NCBI RefSeq assembly: GCF_016586355.1
Contig: NZ_BLYI01000027.1
Span: 124,001-188,000, forward strand
Direction: 5' to 3'
Length of the DNA stretch: 64,000 nt
DNA from: Anaerostipes butyraticus
GTDB taxonomy: Bacteria > Bacillota > Clostridia > Lachnospirales > Lachnospiraceae
Shown: positions 52,249 through 60,230 of the stretch, piece after piece
Layout of the letters: each line of letters opens with the position of its first letter
Numbering within the stretch: the first letter of the stretch is position 1
Made by a program: the position numbers and the translations under genes
The notes under the pieces: model-generated
Database searches by the model: none
What the model was told of the DNA's origin: nothing
What the model saw: the letters and a program-made list of their open reading frames with translations, nothing else

Positions 52249-52990
52249 TCAAAACAATTTCATCCGTTTGTATTTCAGTGAGTCGAAAACAATCAAACAA
52301 CTCCTGAAGCAACATGATAGATCGCTAAAGCTCTGCTGTGGTGTGTTGTTGATATAATCCATCATCCGGTCGATATCACTTTTCGAGAGATCATCGAATA
52401 ATGTGCCTTTCGGACATATCCATAATTCTTATCTCAATGAGGTTTTTTCCAGGAACACATCGGATCACAATAATAAATACCTATGCAGATGAAGTTGTCC
52501 TGTCCATATTTCAATGTATCTAGTTTTTGGAATTCGCTACCCCTATCAGTCAGAATCAATGAAAATATTAATGTTAGACCCAAATCCTGCTAGGAATGTT
52601 CGATAGTGTCGATGAGCAGTAGTCCTTCTATAATAAACTTTATCGAAACGATAACTTCTCTTCTTTGAGTAAGTATTGCAGACAAAAGAATCCTTGCCCC
52701 GTTTTGAGTAATGATACCTGCGTGAAAAAAGTCTTTGCAGTGGGAGTTGAAGTGATTGCAGATCCTGCATTTTTTTATAAATAGGAATCTTTGTTCTTAG
52801 ATTCATCAAAATGGTTATGCTTTTGAAAAGAATTATATTTATTTTTTGGACTCTTTAGAGATAGCGAAAGATTCTTTTCCTAACTTTGCGGCAATGCTAC
52901 CCAAAAAACATTTCCAGTTCAGAGCTTTTTCGATGGTAATACAGTCATCAAGAGTTGAATGTTTTCGGTTTCCAGTTATTTTTTACACAT
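52249..52990 (-). pseudogene. Decayed IS30-family transposase
   Basis: Read across frames on the minus strand, the pieces of an IS30 transposase are still visible in order: N-terminal helix-turn-helix RKHSTLDDCITIEKALN and KLGKESFAISKESKK, a DDE strand LTDRGSEFQKL, then YYCDPMCSWKKPH, and the last-Glu region PKGTLFDDLSKSDID near the end. Stop codons and frameshifts separate them, so it is inactive. It separates the two operons of the island and probably caused the maturase truncation. Confidence 0.75.
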
Positions 52991-53200
52991 AACTTCCTCT
53001 TTCCTACTGCAGATAAAAGGCACTAAGAATGATAAAAGAAATGCAAAGAGACTGTATAAATAAATCCAACATAGAGGTGGAATTTAGAATTCCATTCGAA
53101 GCAAAGCATAACATACTCTAAAAACAATATACTTTCATTCATTAATGTGATAAAATAATCTTGTTAATATATATTTTTATTCATTAATTGGGAGATAACC
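52991..53200. other. AT-rich intergenic region before the agr operon
   Basis: About 210 nt. The 10-mer ATTCATTAAT occurs twice, near 53136-53145 and 53179-53188, about 43 bp (four helical turns) apart, upstream of the response-regulator ATG, which is preceded by TTGGGAGATAACC. A possible regulatory pair; no gene recognised. Confidence 0.4.
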
Positions 53201-53917
53201 ATGATCAAAATAGCAATTTGTGATGACGAACCTATATTCGTATCAAATAATAAAACTATTGTAGAACAGTTTATAAAAAGGAAAAAGGAAATCGTAACAA
53301 TAGATGAATATTTTAATGGTGAATTTTTATTGGCAGATATACAGGAAGGCGCATTTTTCGATTTGATTTTACTAGATATTGAAATGCCATATCAAAATGC
53401 TATGAAATTAACTCCTATAATAAAGGATTTTTTGCCTCATGTTCTTATTATTTTTATAACATCTTACTTAAAATACGCAGTAGATTCGTTCTCTCTATCG
53501 ATTTTTCGATATATACCTAAACAAGAACTAACTTCTCGATTAAATCAAGCTTTAGAAGATGCCTTCAATCTAATAAAATTAGAGCAAGATGAAGCATATA
53601 TAATTCAAACAAAAACTACATTTAAGAGACTCCTTTTAAAAGATATATTATACATTCAGAAAAACGGGAAAAATTCAATATTTGTAACATTGAATGGACA
53701 GGTAAAACTAAGAAAAAGTTTAAAAGAAATATATCCAGAATTAAATCATAATGAATTTATTTATATTGATAAAGGCTGCATCGTAAATATTATTCATATT
53801 ATGCAAATAAAAAATGGAGAGATTATTCTCAGGAACAAGGAATCTTTATCAATTAGTAGATCACACATACAACCAACACAGAAACTAATTAGCACATTTT
53901 GGGGGAATCACATTTGA
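53201..53917 (+). CDS. LytTR-family response regulator (AgrA-like)
   Basis: A 238-residue two-component regulator. Receiver domain (about 1-120): acidic pocket AICDDEP, phospho-acceptor Asp in LILLDIEMP, switch Thr/Ser region FITSYLKYAV and the terminal Lys in YIPKQEL. The C-terminal LytTR DNA-binding domain (about 135-238) has IQTKTTFKRLLLKDILYIQ, SLKEIYPELN, FIYIDKGCIVNI and SISRSHIQP. In agr systems it activates transcription at direct-repeat operators; such repeats lie upstream of agrB. The stop overlaps the kinase start by 4 nt (TTGA). Confidence 0.92.
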   Translation: MIKIAICDDEPIFVSNNKTIVEQFIKRKKEIVTIDEYFNGEFLLADIQEGAFFDLILLDIEMPYQNAMKLTPIIKDFLPHVLIIFITSYLKYAVDSFSLSIFRYIPKQELTSRLNQALEDAFNLIKLEQDEAYIIQTKTTFKRLLLKDILYIQKNGKNSIFVTLNGQVKLRKSLKEIYPELNHNEFIYIDKGCIVNIIHIMQIKNGEIILRNKESLSISRSHIQPTQKLISTFWGNHI

Positions 53918-55230
53918 GTATGTTTATATTATTTATAGAGTTTGCTGCTTCAATATTGGAAGGATATATTGGAATCAGATTTGCAGGTCTTTTATTCGAA
54001 AATAAATTCAAAAAATCAAAAGCTATTATTATTACTTTTATAAGTTCATTTTTTCTTGCTATTATCGTCACTATTCTAAACATGGTAAAACTTTTTTCAT
54101 GTATAACTATAATTTTTGGCATATTTAGCATATCCATTATAGTTTTTCTTATTTATAATTGTAAAATTCCACATGCCTTCCTCATCACATGTTTTTATTT
54201 TATATGCCTTAATTATTTAGATTTTTTTGCTATTACAATAGCAAGTTTTTTATTACAAGATTCAAACTACCCCAAAATTGTTACTACATATTATAGTTAT
54301 TTAAGAATTAAACAATTATTTATCTGCAAATTATTGTTAATTATTTTCTATTATAATATAAAACGATTCTTTAAAAAAAGGTTTCATATTTCGTCTTTCA
54401 ATCATTATGTTATACTTTCATTAATCTGCGGAATTGGAACAATATATTTAATTAATTCATCTTTCGCAAAAATATATCCATCCAATTTTAAAGATTGGCT
54501 TATTTTCAGTATTATATTCATACTAGCATGGCTGCTACTTTTTTTCTATGAACAATTCAAATATGAAAAAAAAGAAGAAAATTTTCTACATAGCAGAAAC
54601 TCATTATTGGAAAAAAACTTTAAAGAATTAAATTTGCTTTATTCTGCAAACGCACAAGCATATCACGATTTTAATAATCATATAAATATTTTACAACATT
54701 TATTAATAAAGAAAGATACTTCCACTGCATTAAATTATTTAAATTCTATAAATCAACCAACAAAATGTTTATTATCACATACTTGGACTGGGAATGATAT
54801 CATTGATATTATACTCAATAATAAATTAAAAATAATGGATGATAATTGTATAGATTATAAAATAAATGTTGAATTTCCTAACAATAGTAATCTGCAGCCA
54901 AATGATATTTGCTCTATTTTAGCTAATCTTTTAGACAATGCCATAGAAGCTTGTAATAGAAATTTGAAAAAAAGTAACAAATGGATTAACATTACGATTC
55001 GTATCATTAATGCTATGTTGATTTTTAAAATAGAAAATGGAAATGAAATAGAACCCAAAATTCAAAATATGCATTTCATAACATCAAAAAAAGAAAAGCA
55101 ATTTCATGGCTGGGGATTAAAATGTGTAGAAAATGTAATTACAAAATATCAAGGTAACATGACTTATGCAATCAAGCAAAACAGTTTTCAAATTATTATA
55201 CTTCTTAATTATGATATAAAGAATTCTTAA
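53914..55230 (+). CDS. AgrC-like sensor histidine kinase
   Basis: A 438-residue sensor for a cyclic peptide autoinducer. N-terminal 200 residues are polytopic, with about six hydrophobic segments, as in AgrC. The dimerisation helix carries HDFNNHINILQHLL, where the first His is the phosphorylation site. The GHKL ATPase domain shows NLLDNAIEACN (N box) and GWGLKCVENVITKYQG (G2 region). I start it at TTG 53914 because GGGGGAA lies 6 nt upstream and it overlaps the regulator stop; ATG 53920 is the alternative. Confidence 0.9.
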   Translation: MSMFILFIEFAASILEGYIGIRFAGLLFENKFKKSKAIIITFISSFFLAIIVTILNMVKLFSCITIIFGIFSISIIVFLIYNCKIPHAFLITCFYFICLNYLDFFAITIASFLLQDSNYPKIVTTYYSYLRIKQLFICKLLLIIFYYNIKRFFKKRFHISSFNHYVILSLICGIGTIYLINSSFAKIYPSNFKDWLIFSIIFILAWLLLFFYEQFKYEKKEENFLHSRNSLLEKNFKELNLLYSANAQAYHDFNNHINILQHLLIKKDTSTALNYLNSINQPTKCLLSHTWTGNDIIDIILNNKLKIMDDNCIDYKINVEFPNNSNLQPNDICSILANLLDNAIEACNRNLKKSNKWINITIRIINAMLIFKIENGNEIEPKIQNMHFITSKKEKQFHGWGLKCVENVITKYQGNMTYAIKQNSFQIIILLNYDIKNS

Positions 55231-55241
55231 AAACTCATTTA

Positions 55242-55302
55242 AAGGACAATTTTTTGCAATTCAAGGACATTTTCTTTTACAGTCCGATAAATATGTTATG
55301 AT
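55242..55302 (+). promoter_or_regulatory. agrB promoter with LytTR-type direct repeats
   Basis: AAGGACA occurs at 55242-55248 and 55263-55269, exactly 21 bp apart, each followed by (A)TTT. This tandem arrangement is the expected LytTR/AgrA operator. It lies just upstream of TTTACA (55276-55281), a 15-nt spacer and TATGAT (55297-55302); the short spacer suits an activator-dependent promoter. Confidence 0.65.
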
Positions 55303-55323
55303 AATTAAAAATGGAGGGCAAAA

Positions 55324-55920
55324 ATGCTACTAAAACTATCTACTTATCTTACACACTATTTCATTAAAAAAAATATTATTAAATCAAATTTATCACAAAT
55401 ATATATATATGGTTTTCAACTGACTATATCTACATTATGTTCTCTTTTAAGTATATTACTTTTATCTTCGTTTTCTAATTTTATATTTGGAATTACTTTT
55501 TTACTATTTTTTATGCCATTAAGATTTTGTGCAGGTGGATATCATTCTAATACCTACCAAAAATGTTTTATTCTTACTAATTTATGCTTTTTGTTTACAC
55601 TGTTTTCATCAAAAATATTTTATAAATATCATCTATTTAATTTAAATTTATCATTATTTTTTATTAGCGTTATTCTCCTTTGGATTTACGCTCCCTGTGA
55701 AAACATAAATAATCCATTAAGTAATACATATTTAGAGAAGAACAGATTATATACTCATATATTATTAATTATTTACATTTTCACTCTTTCTATTTTTGCA
55801 TATTTTTTTAATACATTCTTATTTTTTTTAGGAACACACACAATGCTACTTGTGTGCTTATTATTCATAATCGGCAAAATTATTTTTTTCAAAGGAGGAT
55901 ATACAAATGGCACTACTTAA
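55324..55920 (+). CDS. agrB: AgrB-like autoinducer-processing peptidase
   Basis: A 198-residue membrane cysteine endopeptidase that cleaves and cyclises AgrD. The catalytic pair is in FCAGGYHSNTYQKC, His then Cys eight residues later, after MPLRF. Five to six membrane segments follow the usual layout, with the basic N-terminus (THYFIKKNIIKS). The end overlaps agrD by 14 nt. GGAGG precedes the ATG. Confidence 0.92.
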   Translation: MLLKLSTYLTHYFIKKNIIKSNLSQIYIYGFQLTISTLCSLLSILLLSSFSNFIFGITFLLFFMPLRFCAGGYHSNTYQKCFILTNLCFLFTLFSSKIFYKYHLFNLNLSLFFISVILLWIYAPCENINNPLSNTYLEKNRLYTHILLIIYIFTLSIFAYFFNTFLFFLGTHTMLLVCLLFIIGKIIFFKGGYTNGTT

Positions 55921-56023
55921 TCTAATCGCAATTCTTATAAAAAAAATTGCAATTAACGGAGCTGGCTTAGCATCTTATGGTGGAATGTACCAACCAAAAA
56001 AGCCAAAAGAATTAATAAAATAA
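55907..56023 (+). CDS. agrD: AgrD-like cyclic lactone autoinducer precursor
   Basis: A 38-residue precursor, with AAAGGAGG 8 nt upstream of ATG 55907. The N-terminal half (residues 1-17, LLNLIAILIKKIAI) is an amphipathic membrane helix. The core GLASYGGMYQPKKPKELIK ends in the charged QPKKPKEL tail typical of AgrD recognition sequences. There is no cysteine; Ser23 is the only plausible ring nucleophile, so the pheromone should be a lactone built from SYGGM or SYGGMY. It overlaps agrB, the normal agrBD arrangement. The reading frame is too short for standard gene finders. Confidence 0.85.
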   Translation: MALLNLIAILIKKIAINGAGLASYGGMYQPKKPKELIK

Positions 56024-56063
56024 TTCGGAAAAGAAAACTTTAAAACAATTTGATTTGTATTAC

Positions 56064-56114
56064 AAGATGTACCGTCCTTTCTAATATATCTTTTTAGAAA
56101 AGGCGGTACATCTT
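56064..56114 (+). terminator. Long hairpin after agrD
   Basis: AAGATGTACCG (56064-56074) pairs with CGGTACATCTT (56104-56114), with further CCTTTCT/AGAAAaGG pairing inside. No clean U-run follows, so it may be a weak terminator or an RNA-stabilising stem. Confidence 0.6.
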
Positions 56115-56284
56115 CAAGTCATAAAAAATATTTATAAAAAATCGCTTTTATTATTCATATGAAAATAAATCAAAAGTAAATAAATGTATATCTCACGCTA
56201 ACAGAATAAATATAAATTTGTAAAATAATCAAAATATAGTGTATTATACGAACATCTGATTCTTAATCTATTCTTTCCAACGCC
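56115..56284. other. Right end of the AT-rich island
   Basis: 170 nt of A/T-rich sequence with no gene. The island ends at 56284, directly before the stop codon of the ATPase gene; no terminal inverted repeats with the left end were seen. Confidence 0.4.
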
Positions 56285-56413
56285 TTAATTTCCGGTCTCA
56301 ATGCTGATCTGATTGAAACGGTCCAGCAGGTCATCTACATCCAGATTGTCTTTATCCTCTCCTGCTTTATCAACGATCGCCTCCCCCTGATGCATCATGA
56401 TCAGGCGGTTCCC
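56285..56413. repeat. Right 129-bp direct repeat (inside the intact ABC ATPase gene)
   Basis: Same 129 bp as 48534-48662, here as the real 3' end of the ATPase gene. Distance between the two copies is 7751 bp. Confidence 0.95.
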
Positions 56414-57058
56414 ATACTCTACCGCATAACGAAGATTATGGGTTACCATGATCGTTGTCAGTTTTTTCTCACGGACAACCTTATCCGTCAGTTTCATGAT
56501 CAGCTCCGCTGTCTTTGGATCCAGAGCCGCTGTATGCTCATCCAGAATCAAAAACTCAATCGGCGTCATTGTGATCATAAGAAGCGCGATCGCCTGTCTC
56601 TGACCTCCGGACAGAGATCCTACCTTGCTGCCCATCATATCTTCCAGGCCAAGCCCCAGCTGACTTAATAATTCTCTGTAATAGCTGACGCGCTTCCGGT
56701 TGGTTCCGAATCCCAGGCCAAACGGCTTTCCTTTGTTATCTGCCAAAGACATATTTTCCAGAATCGTCATGGACGGACAGGTTCCCATTGCAGGATCCTG
56801 ATATACCCTTCCGATCTTTCTCTGCCTTACATATTCCTTCTGCCTGGTAATATCTTCCCCGTTCAGTATGATCTTTCCTGCTTCCGCTCCCAGGCTTCCG
56901 CAGATCAGATTCAAAAGAGAGGTTTTTCCAGACCCATTGCTGCCGATCACAGAAATAAAATCTCCGTCATGGATCGTCAGATTAAAATCCTTAAACAAAC
57001 AGACTTCATTTACCGTACCTATATTATAATATTTATCGATATGCTGTAACTCTATCAT
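56285..57058 (-). CDS. trpZ: ABC transporter ATP-binding protein (TrpZ-like)
   Basis: A 257-residue ABC ATPase: Walker A GSNGSGKTS, signature LSGGQRQAI, Walker B FLILDEHTAALDP (DEH in place of DEP) and switch His in MVTHNLRYAVEYG. It belongs with the permease at 57055 and the lipoprotein at 57956 in the family known as TrpXYZ or COG1101/COG4120/COG2984 transporters. Its start overlaps the permease stop by 4 nt. The last 42 codons are the 129-bp repeat that bounds the island. Confidence 0.9.
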   Translation of the reverse strand: MIELQHIDKYYNIGTVNEVCLFKDFNLTIHDGDFISVIGSNGSGKTSLLNLICGSLGAEAGKIILNGEDITRQKEYVRQRKIGRVYQDPAMGTCPSMTILENMSLADNKGKPFGLGFGTNRKRVSYYRELLSQLGLGLEDMMGSKVGSLSGGQRQAIALLMITMTPIEFLILDEHTAALDPKTAELIMKLTDKVVREKKLTTIMVTHNLRYAVEYGNRLIMMHQGEAIVDKAGEDKDNLDVDDLLDRFNQISIETGN

Positions 57059-57936
57059 GATTTCACCTTCTTTTTGCGGTCCATACTGATCAGTAAGATA
57101 ATAAGGAACAATACTGCAGTGATCATCTTTAAGTCCGTCGCAGGCATTCCCAGTTCAATTGCGATGGCCACACATGCCTTATAGATCACAGAACCGATCA
57201 CAACTGCCGTTGTTGCTTTGATCAGATTTCCTTTAAATACATTGGTTCCAATAATAACGCTCGCAAGACCAATAACGATGGTTCCTGTTCCCATGGAGAT
57301 TTCAAAGAATCTCTGCTGCTGGCACATTACGCTTCCTGCCAGGGCAACCAATCCATTGGAAATGGCAAGACCAACGATCTTTACAAATCCGCTGTCCTTT
57401 GCCAGGGAAGTTACGATGGTTGGATTATCACCAACGGCACGGAGCAGATATCCGGATTTGGTTTTCAGATACAGATCCAGAAGAATCTTCGCGATCAGCA
57501 TGATCACAAAAATAATGATGACTGTCTTATATGGCCTCAGCGCTTCCGGGAATAATGCATTTACAAAGTCATTGTTAAAAACAGACTTGTAGTTAAATAA
57601 AGGAACATTTGCCGTTCCTCCTACGATTCTTAAGTTAAGAGTATACAGTCCTGTCATCACAATGATTCCTGACAACAGATCTCTGACTTTACATTTTACA
57701 TGGATCAGTCCTGTCACGGTTCCTGCCGCGGCGCCGGCTGCCACAGAGGCTGCCAGTGCCAGAAGAGGATTCATTCCCTTTGACAGAATGACCGTCGTAA
57801 TTGCTGCTCCCAGAGGGAAAGTGCTGTCTACTGACAAATCCGGAAAATCCAGGATCTTATAAGTTATATATACGCCAAGAGCCATGATCGCATAAATAAA
57901 TCCCTGCTCAAACGTACTGATGATTAATTGTTCCAT
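57055..57936 (-). CDS. trpY: ABC transporter permease (TrpY-like)
   Basis: A 293-residue permease with about eight hydrophobic segments. Characteristic segments: GVYITYKILDFPDLSVDSTF near the N-terminus and LAISNGLVALAGSVMCQQQRFFEISMGTGTI. It matches the branched-chain-like permease partner of COG2984 binding proteins. Start MEQLIISTFEQG with GGAG upstream. It is located between the binding-protein and ATPase genes in the order X-Y-Z. Confidence 0.9.
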   Translation of the reverse strand: MEQLIISTFEQGFIYAIMALGVYITYKILDFPDLSVDSTFPLGAAITTVILSKGMNPLLALAASVAAGAAAGTVTGLIHVKCKVRDLLSGIIVMTGLYTLNLRIVGGTANVPLFNYKSVFNNDFVNALFPEALRPYKTVIIIFVIMLIAKILLDLYLKTKSGYLLRAVGDNPTIVTSLAKDSGFVKIVGLAISNGLVALAGSVMCQQQRFFEISMGTGTIVIGLASVIIGTNVFKGNLIKATTAVVIGSVIYKACVAIAIELGMPATDLKMITAVLFLIILLISMDRKKKVKS

Positions 57937-57955
57937 AGTATTTTACATCTCCTAA

Positions 57956-58972
57956 TTATTCTGCCGTGCTGATTTCATCGTATGTTTCTTCCGCTTCATC
58001 CAGGATGTTCTGGCTGATCGTCATACCGATTTTCTTTGCTGCGGCTGTATTTACAATGATATCTCCTTCTTTGAAGGATTCATATTTCATATCTTTTGCC
58101 TCAGCCTCGCCTTTCAGGACTTTTGCTGCCATCTCTCCCGTCTGTTCTCCAAGATCTACAAAGTCAATTCCGACACAGGCAACACAGCCTAATTTTACCT
58201 GCTCTACCTCTGAACCAAATACCGGGATTTTCGCTTTATTTGCCTTTTCCAGGTAAGTCTGCATGTTGCTGACAACCAGATTATCTGTAAGGTTTGTGAT
58301 GCAGTCTACTTTCTTGATCAGACTGTCTGCTGCCATTGGCATATCCGCAGAAGATGTGATTCCCTGAGTCACGATCTCAAATCCGTATTGATCTGCTGCT
58401 TTTTCATATGCTGCGATTCCGGCTTTTGAATTTGCTTCATTTGTACTGTAGAAGATACCAACTTTCTTTGCATCCGGCATCATTTCACGAATCAGCTTCA
58501 GCTGCTGATCTGCCAGTACCATATCGGAAGTTCCTGTGATATTTCCCACATTATTTCCGTCGTCATCTACGAATCCTGCTTCTTCCGGAGAAGTAACTGC
58601 TGTATAAATTACCGGAGTATTACTGTCCTTTACCGCATTATAGGCGCTCTGCGCGCTAGGTGTCGCAATTGCGCAGATCAGGTCAAAATCTTTTGACGCG
58701 AAATTAGATGCAATCTGGTTATCCGTTGCCGTATCGGCCTGGGAGTTCTGATATGTAACCTCAAGATTGTCTCCTTCTTTAATTCCTTCTTTTTCCAGTC
58801 CCTTCAGAAATCCCTTTCTGCAGTTATCCAGAGAACCATGTTCCGCAAACTGAAGAATTCCGATTTTGTAAGTTTCATCACCGCTTCCGCCGCTTTTTCC
58901 ACATCCTGCTGCCATTGCCACTGCCATTACCGCAGCCAGCCCGGCTGCCAACACTCTTTTCATTGATCTCAT
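57956..58972 (-). CDS. trpX: Substrate-binding lipoprotein (TrpX-like)
   Basis: A 338-residue lipoprotein with lipobox MAAGCGKSG (Cys about residue 24) and the COG2984 fold: YKIGILQFAEHGSLDNCRKG, IATPSAQSAYNAV, VGIFYSTNEANSKAG. In Streptococcus-type genomes this family imports tryptophan, and here a Trp-specified T-box leads the operon. AAGGAGAG lies about 7 nt upstream of ATG 58972. First gene of the transporter operon. Confidence 0.9.
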   Translation of the reverse strand: MRSMKRVLAAGLAAVMAVAMAAGCGKSGGSGDETYKIGILQFAEHGSLDNCRKGFLKGLEKEGIKEGDNLEVTYQNSQADTATDNQIASNFASKDFDLICAIATPSAQSAYNAVKDSNTPVIYTAVTSPEEAGFVDDDGNNVGNITGTSDMVLADQQLKLIREMMPDAKKVGIFYSTNEANSKAGIAAYEKAADQYGFEIVTQGITSSADMPMAADSLIKKVDCITNLTDNLVVSNMQTYLEKANKAKIPVFGSEVEQVKLGCVACVGIDFVDLGEQTGEMAAKVLKGEAEAKDMKYESFKEGDIIVNTAAAKKIGMTISQNILDEAEETYDEISTAE

Positions 58973-59044
58973 AATTTTCTCTCCTTTTTATTCCTATTTT
59001 TTCTGGTCTGGTTCTTCTTCCAGCCTTACTTTTGTGCAAATAGA

Positions 59045-59306
59045 AAAAAGAAAAGCCTCAAGCATCTCTGCTTGAGGCGAAATATCCGCGGTACCACTCA
59101 AATTGACATAAACTGTCCACTCTCATCATATACTATCATATATGCCCACTGTGATAACGGGTCGGGTGCCCGGCGATCCCTACTGCTATTTCAAAATCAC
59201 CCTCGAAAGTCCATTCGCCAGGGAAATCATACCGCAATCCCACCATCTGCGGCTCTCTGAAAATCATTCGAATCCTGCTTACTACTCTTTCTCAACGGTT
59301 TCTTTT
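59045..59306 (-). promoter_or_regulatory. T-box riboswitch with Trp (UGG) specifier
   Basis: On the minus strand the leader ends with the T-box sequence TGAGTGGTACCGCGGA (59085-59100), followed by the terminator stem GCCTCAAGCA/TGCTTGAGGC (59055-59078) and a U-run. The 5' part holds the AG-bulge-type GAGAGCCGCAGATGGTG. The specifier region reads GAATGGACTTTCGAG, placing UGG at 59211-59213. Uncharged tRNA-Trp should favour antitermination and so transporter expression. Confidence 0.88.
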
Positions 59307-59319
59307 CTATTTGTTTAAA

Positions 59320-59348
59320 ATCATAATACTTTTATCTATGGTTGTCAA
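59320..59348 (-). promoter_or_regulatory. Promoter of the T-box/TrpXYZ operon
   Basis: Perfect TTGACA (59343-59348), 17-nt spacer, TATGAT (59320-59325) on the minus strand. Confidence 0.8.
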
Positions 59349-59364
59349 GAAAAATTTTTACTTT

Positions 59365-60003
59365 CTACTTGTAAAAGGAATGACCTTCATACGTAAACAG
59401 CCGGGTCAGAGACCGCTCAAACCAGGATACATTCTTTGGACTGGCAATTGTTTTCTCCACAAAATAGAGAGCCCCTTCCGAATAATCTTCTCCTTTCAAA
59501 GCCCTGTCAACACTTTCTTTTGTGCTTTCCGTCACAGTAACGGACTCATATCTTCCATCTGCAGTGGGCGAGAACTGAACGTTGCCATTTTCCCTCTGAA
59601 AGACCACCGCCTCAATGGAATCCGGAAAGTCTTCTGAACGCACACGGTTTAAGATCACATTCGCTACCAGAATCTTACTTTTCATATCTTTATCCGTAGC
59701 TTCTGCTTCTACGATCCTTTCCAGTACAGATCGCTCTCTTTCTGTTACCTGATGGGTTGTTCCCTGAATATATACAGGCTTCTCTTTAATCTGTTTTTCC
59801 AGATTGATCTTTGTTACCAGCTGTGCCTGTAAAAGATATTCTCTTTGTTCATTCAAAAGTTTCGTCTGAACCAGGTGTTCCATTTTCATACTGCTTTCCT
59901 TTGGCAGCTGCATAAACTCGCTGGCACATACTTTCTGCCCAAAACTGCAGATTCCGATGGAACACACAATGGCTGCAATTTCAATTTTCTTCTTCAATGT
60001 CAC
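59365..60003 (-). CDS. SleB-like cell wall hydrolase
   Basis: A 212-residue exported protein. The signal peptide (KKKIEIAAIVCSIGICSFGQKVCA) ends near Ala27, followed by a helical linker and a Hydrolase_2/SleB catalytic domain (about 95-212): ERSVLERIVEAEATDKD holds the catalytic Glu, and LVANVILNRVRSEDFPDSIEAVVFQ is the family signature. In spore formers SleB-type enzymes open cortex peptidoglycan; here a general wall-hydrolase role is also possible. GTG 60003 with AAAGGAG 5 nt upstream is the likely start. Confidence 0.85.
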   Translation of the reverse strand: MTLKKKIEIAAIVCSIGICSFGQKVCASEFMQLPKESSMKMEHLVQTKLLNEQREYLLQAQLVTKINLEKQIKEKPVYIQGTTHQVTERERSVLERIVEAEATDKDMKSKILVANVILNRVRSEDFPDSIEAVVFQRENGNVQFSPTADGRYESVTVTESTKESVDRALKGEDYSEGALYFVEKTIASPKNVSWFERSLTRLFTYEGHSFYK

Positions 60004-60110
60004 ATACGCTCCTTTGGTATAGTGTATGCAGCTTTTCAGAAAATATTCTTACAAATCCATGAATTTTTCTAACGTTTCAAAGACATTTCCGGGTATCAGA
60101 CAGCGGAGCT

Positions 60111-60166
60111 TTTTTATTTCATAGGATTAGGGTGTCAAAAGACACGTTAATCCTATGAAATAAAAA
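60111..60166. repeat. Long near-perfect hairpin, 26-nt arms
   Basis: From TTTTTATTTCATAGGATTA to its reverse complement, closing on a GTGTC-AAAA-GACAC loop; two mismatches in 26. U's of one arm are paired with A's of the other, unlike a simple terminator. It lies between nagA's terminator and the wall hydrolase gene; may be a mobile intergenic repeat. Confidence 0.7.
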
Positions 60167-60167
60167 A

Positions 60168-60202
60168 CAGAATCCGGACAGGCAGACACCCTCCGGATTC
60201 TT
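60168..60202 (-). terminator. Terminator of the nan/nag operon
   Basis: AGAATCCGGA (60169-60178) pairs with TCCGGATTCT (60192-60201); on the minus strand GTTTTTTATTTC follows the stem. It lies 29 nt after the nagA stop. Confidence 0.85.
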
Positions 60203-60230
60203 CAAAGATACAGGCTATATGATAAAAATT

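Larger units (their letters stand above)
48663..56284. mobile_element. AT-rich genomic island with agr quorum-sensing genes and a peptide-processing operon
   Basis: A 7.6-kb block flanked by perfect 129-bp direct repeats and markedly richer in A/T than both sides by eye, with Clostridium-like codon use. Contents: ABC exporter, 49-residue membrane peptide, S41-type peptidase and SPASM fragment on the minus strand; decayed IS30 transposase; LytTR regulator, AgrC-like kinase, AgrB and AgrD on the plus strand. No intact integrase is visible, so it is immobile now, was mobilised in trans, or arrived by homologous recombination or duplication through the ATPase gene end. Confidence 0.8.

Noticed and set aside
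52546-52809. 87-codon frame in the IS30 region
   Set aside because: It reads partly out of frame through transposase debris; the correct motifs lie in other frames, so it is not a separate gene.
48663-56284. Integrative and conjugative element with integrase
   Set aside because: No tyrosine or serine recombinase and no mobilisation gene could be read, so only the neutral term island is used.
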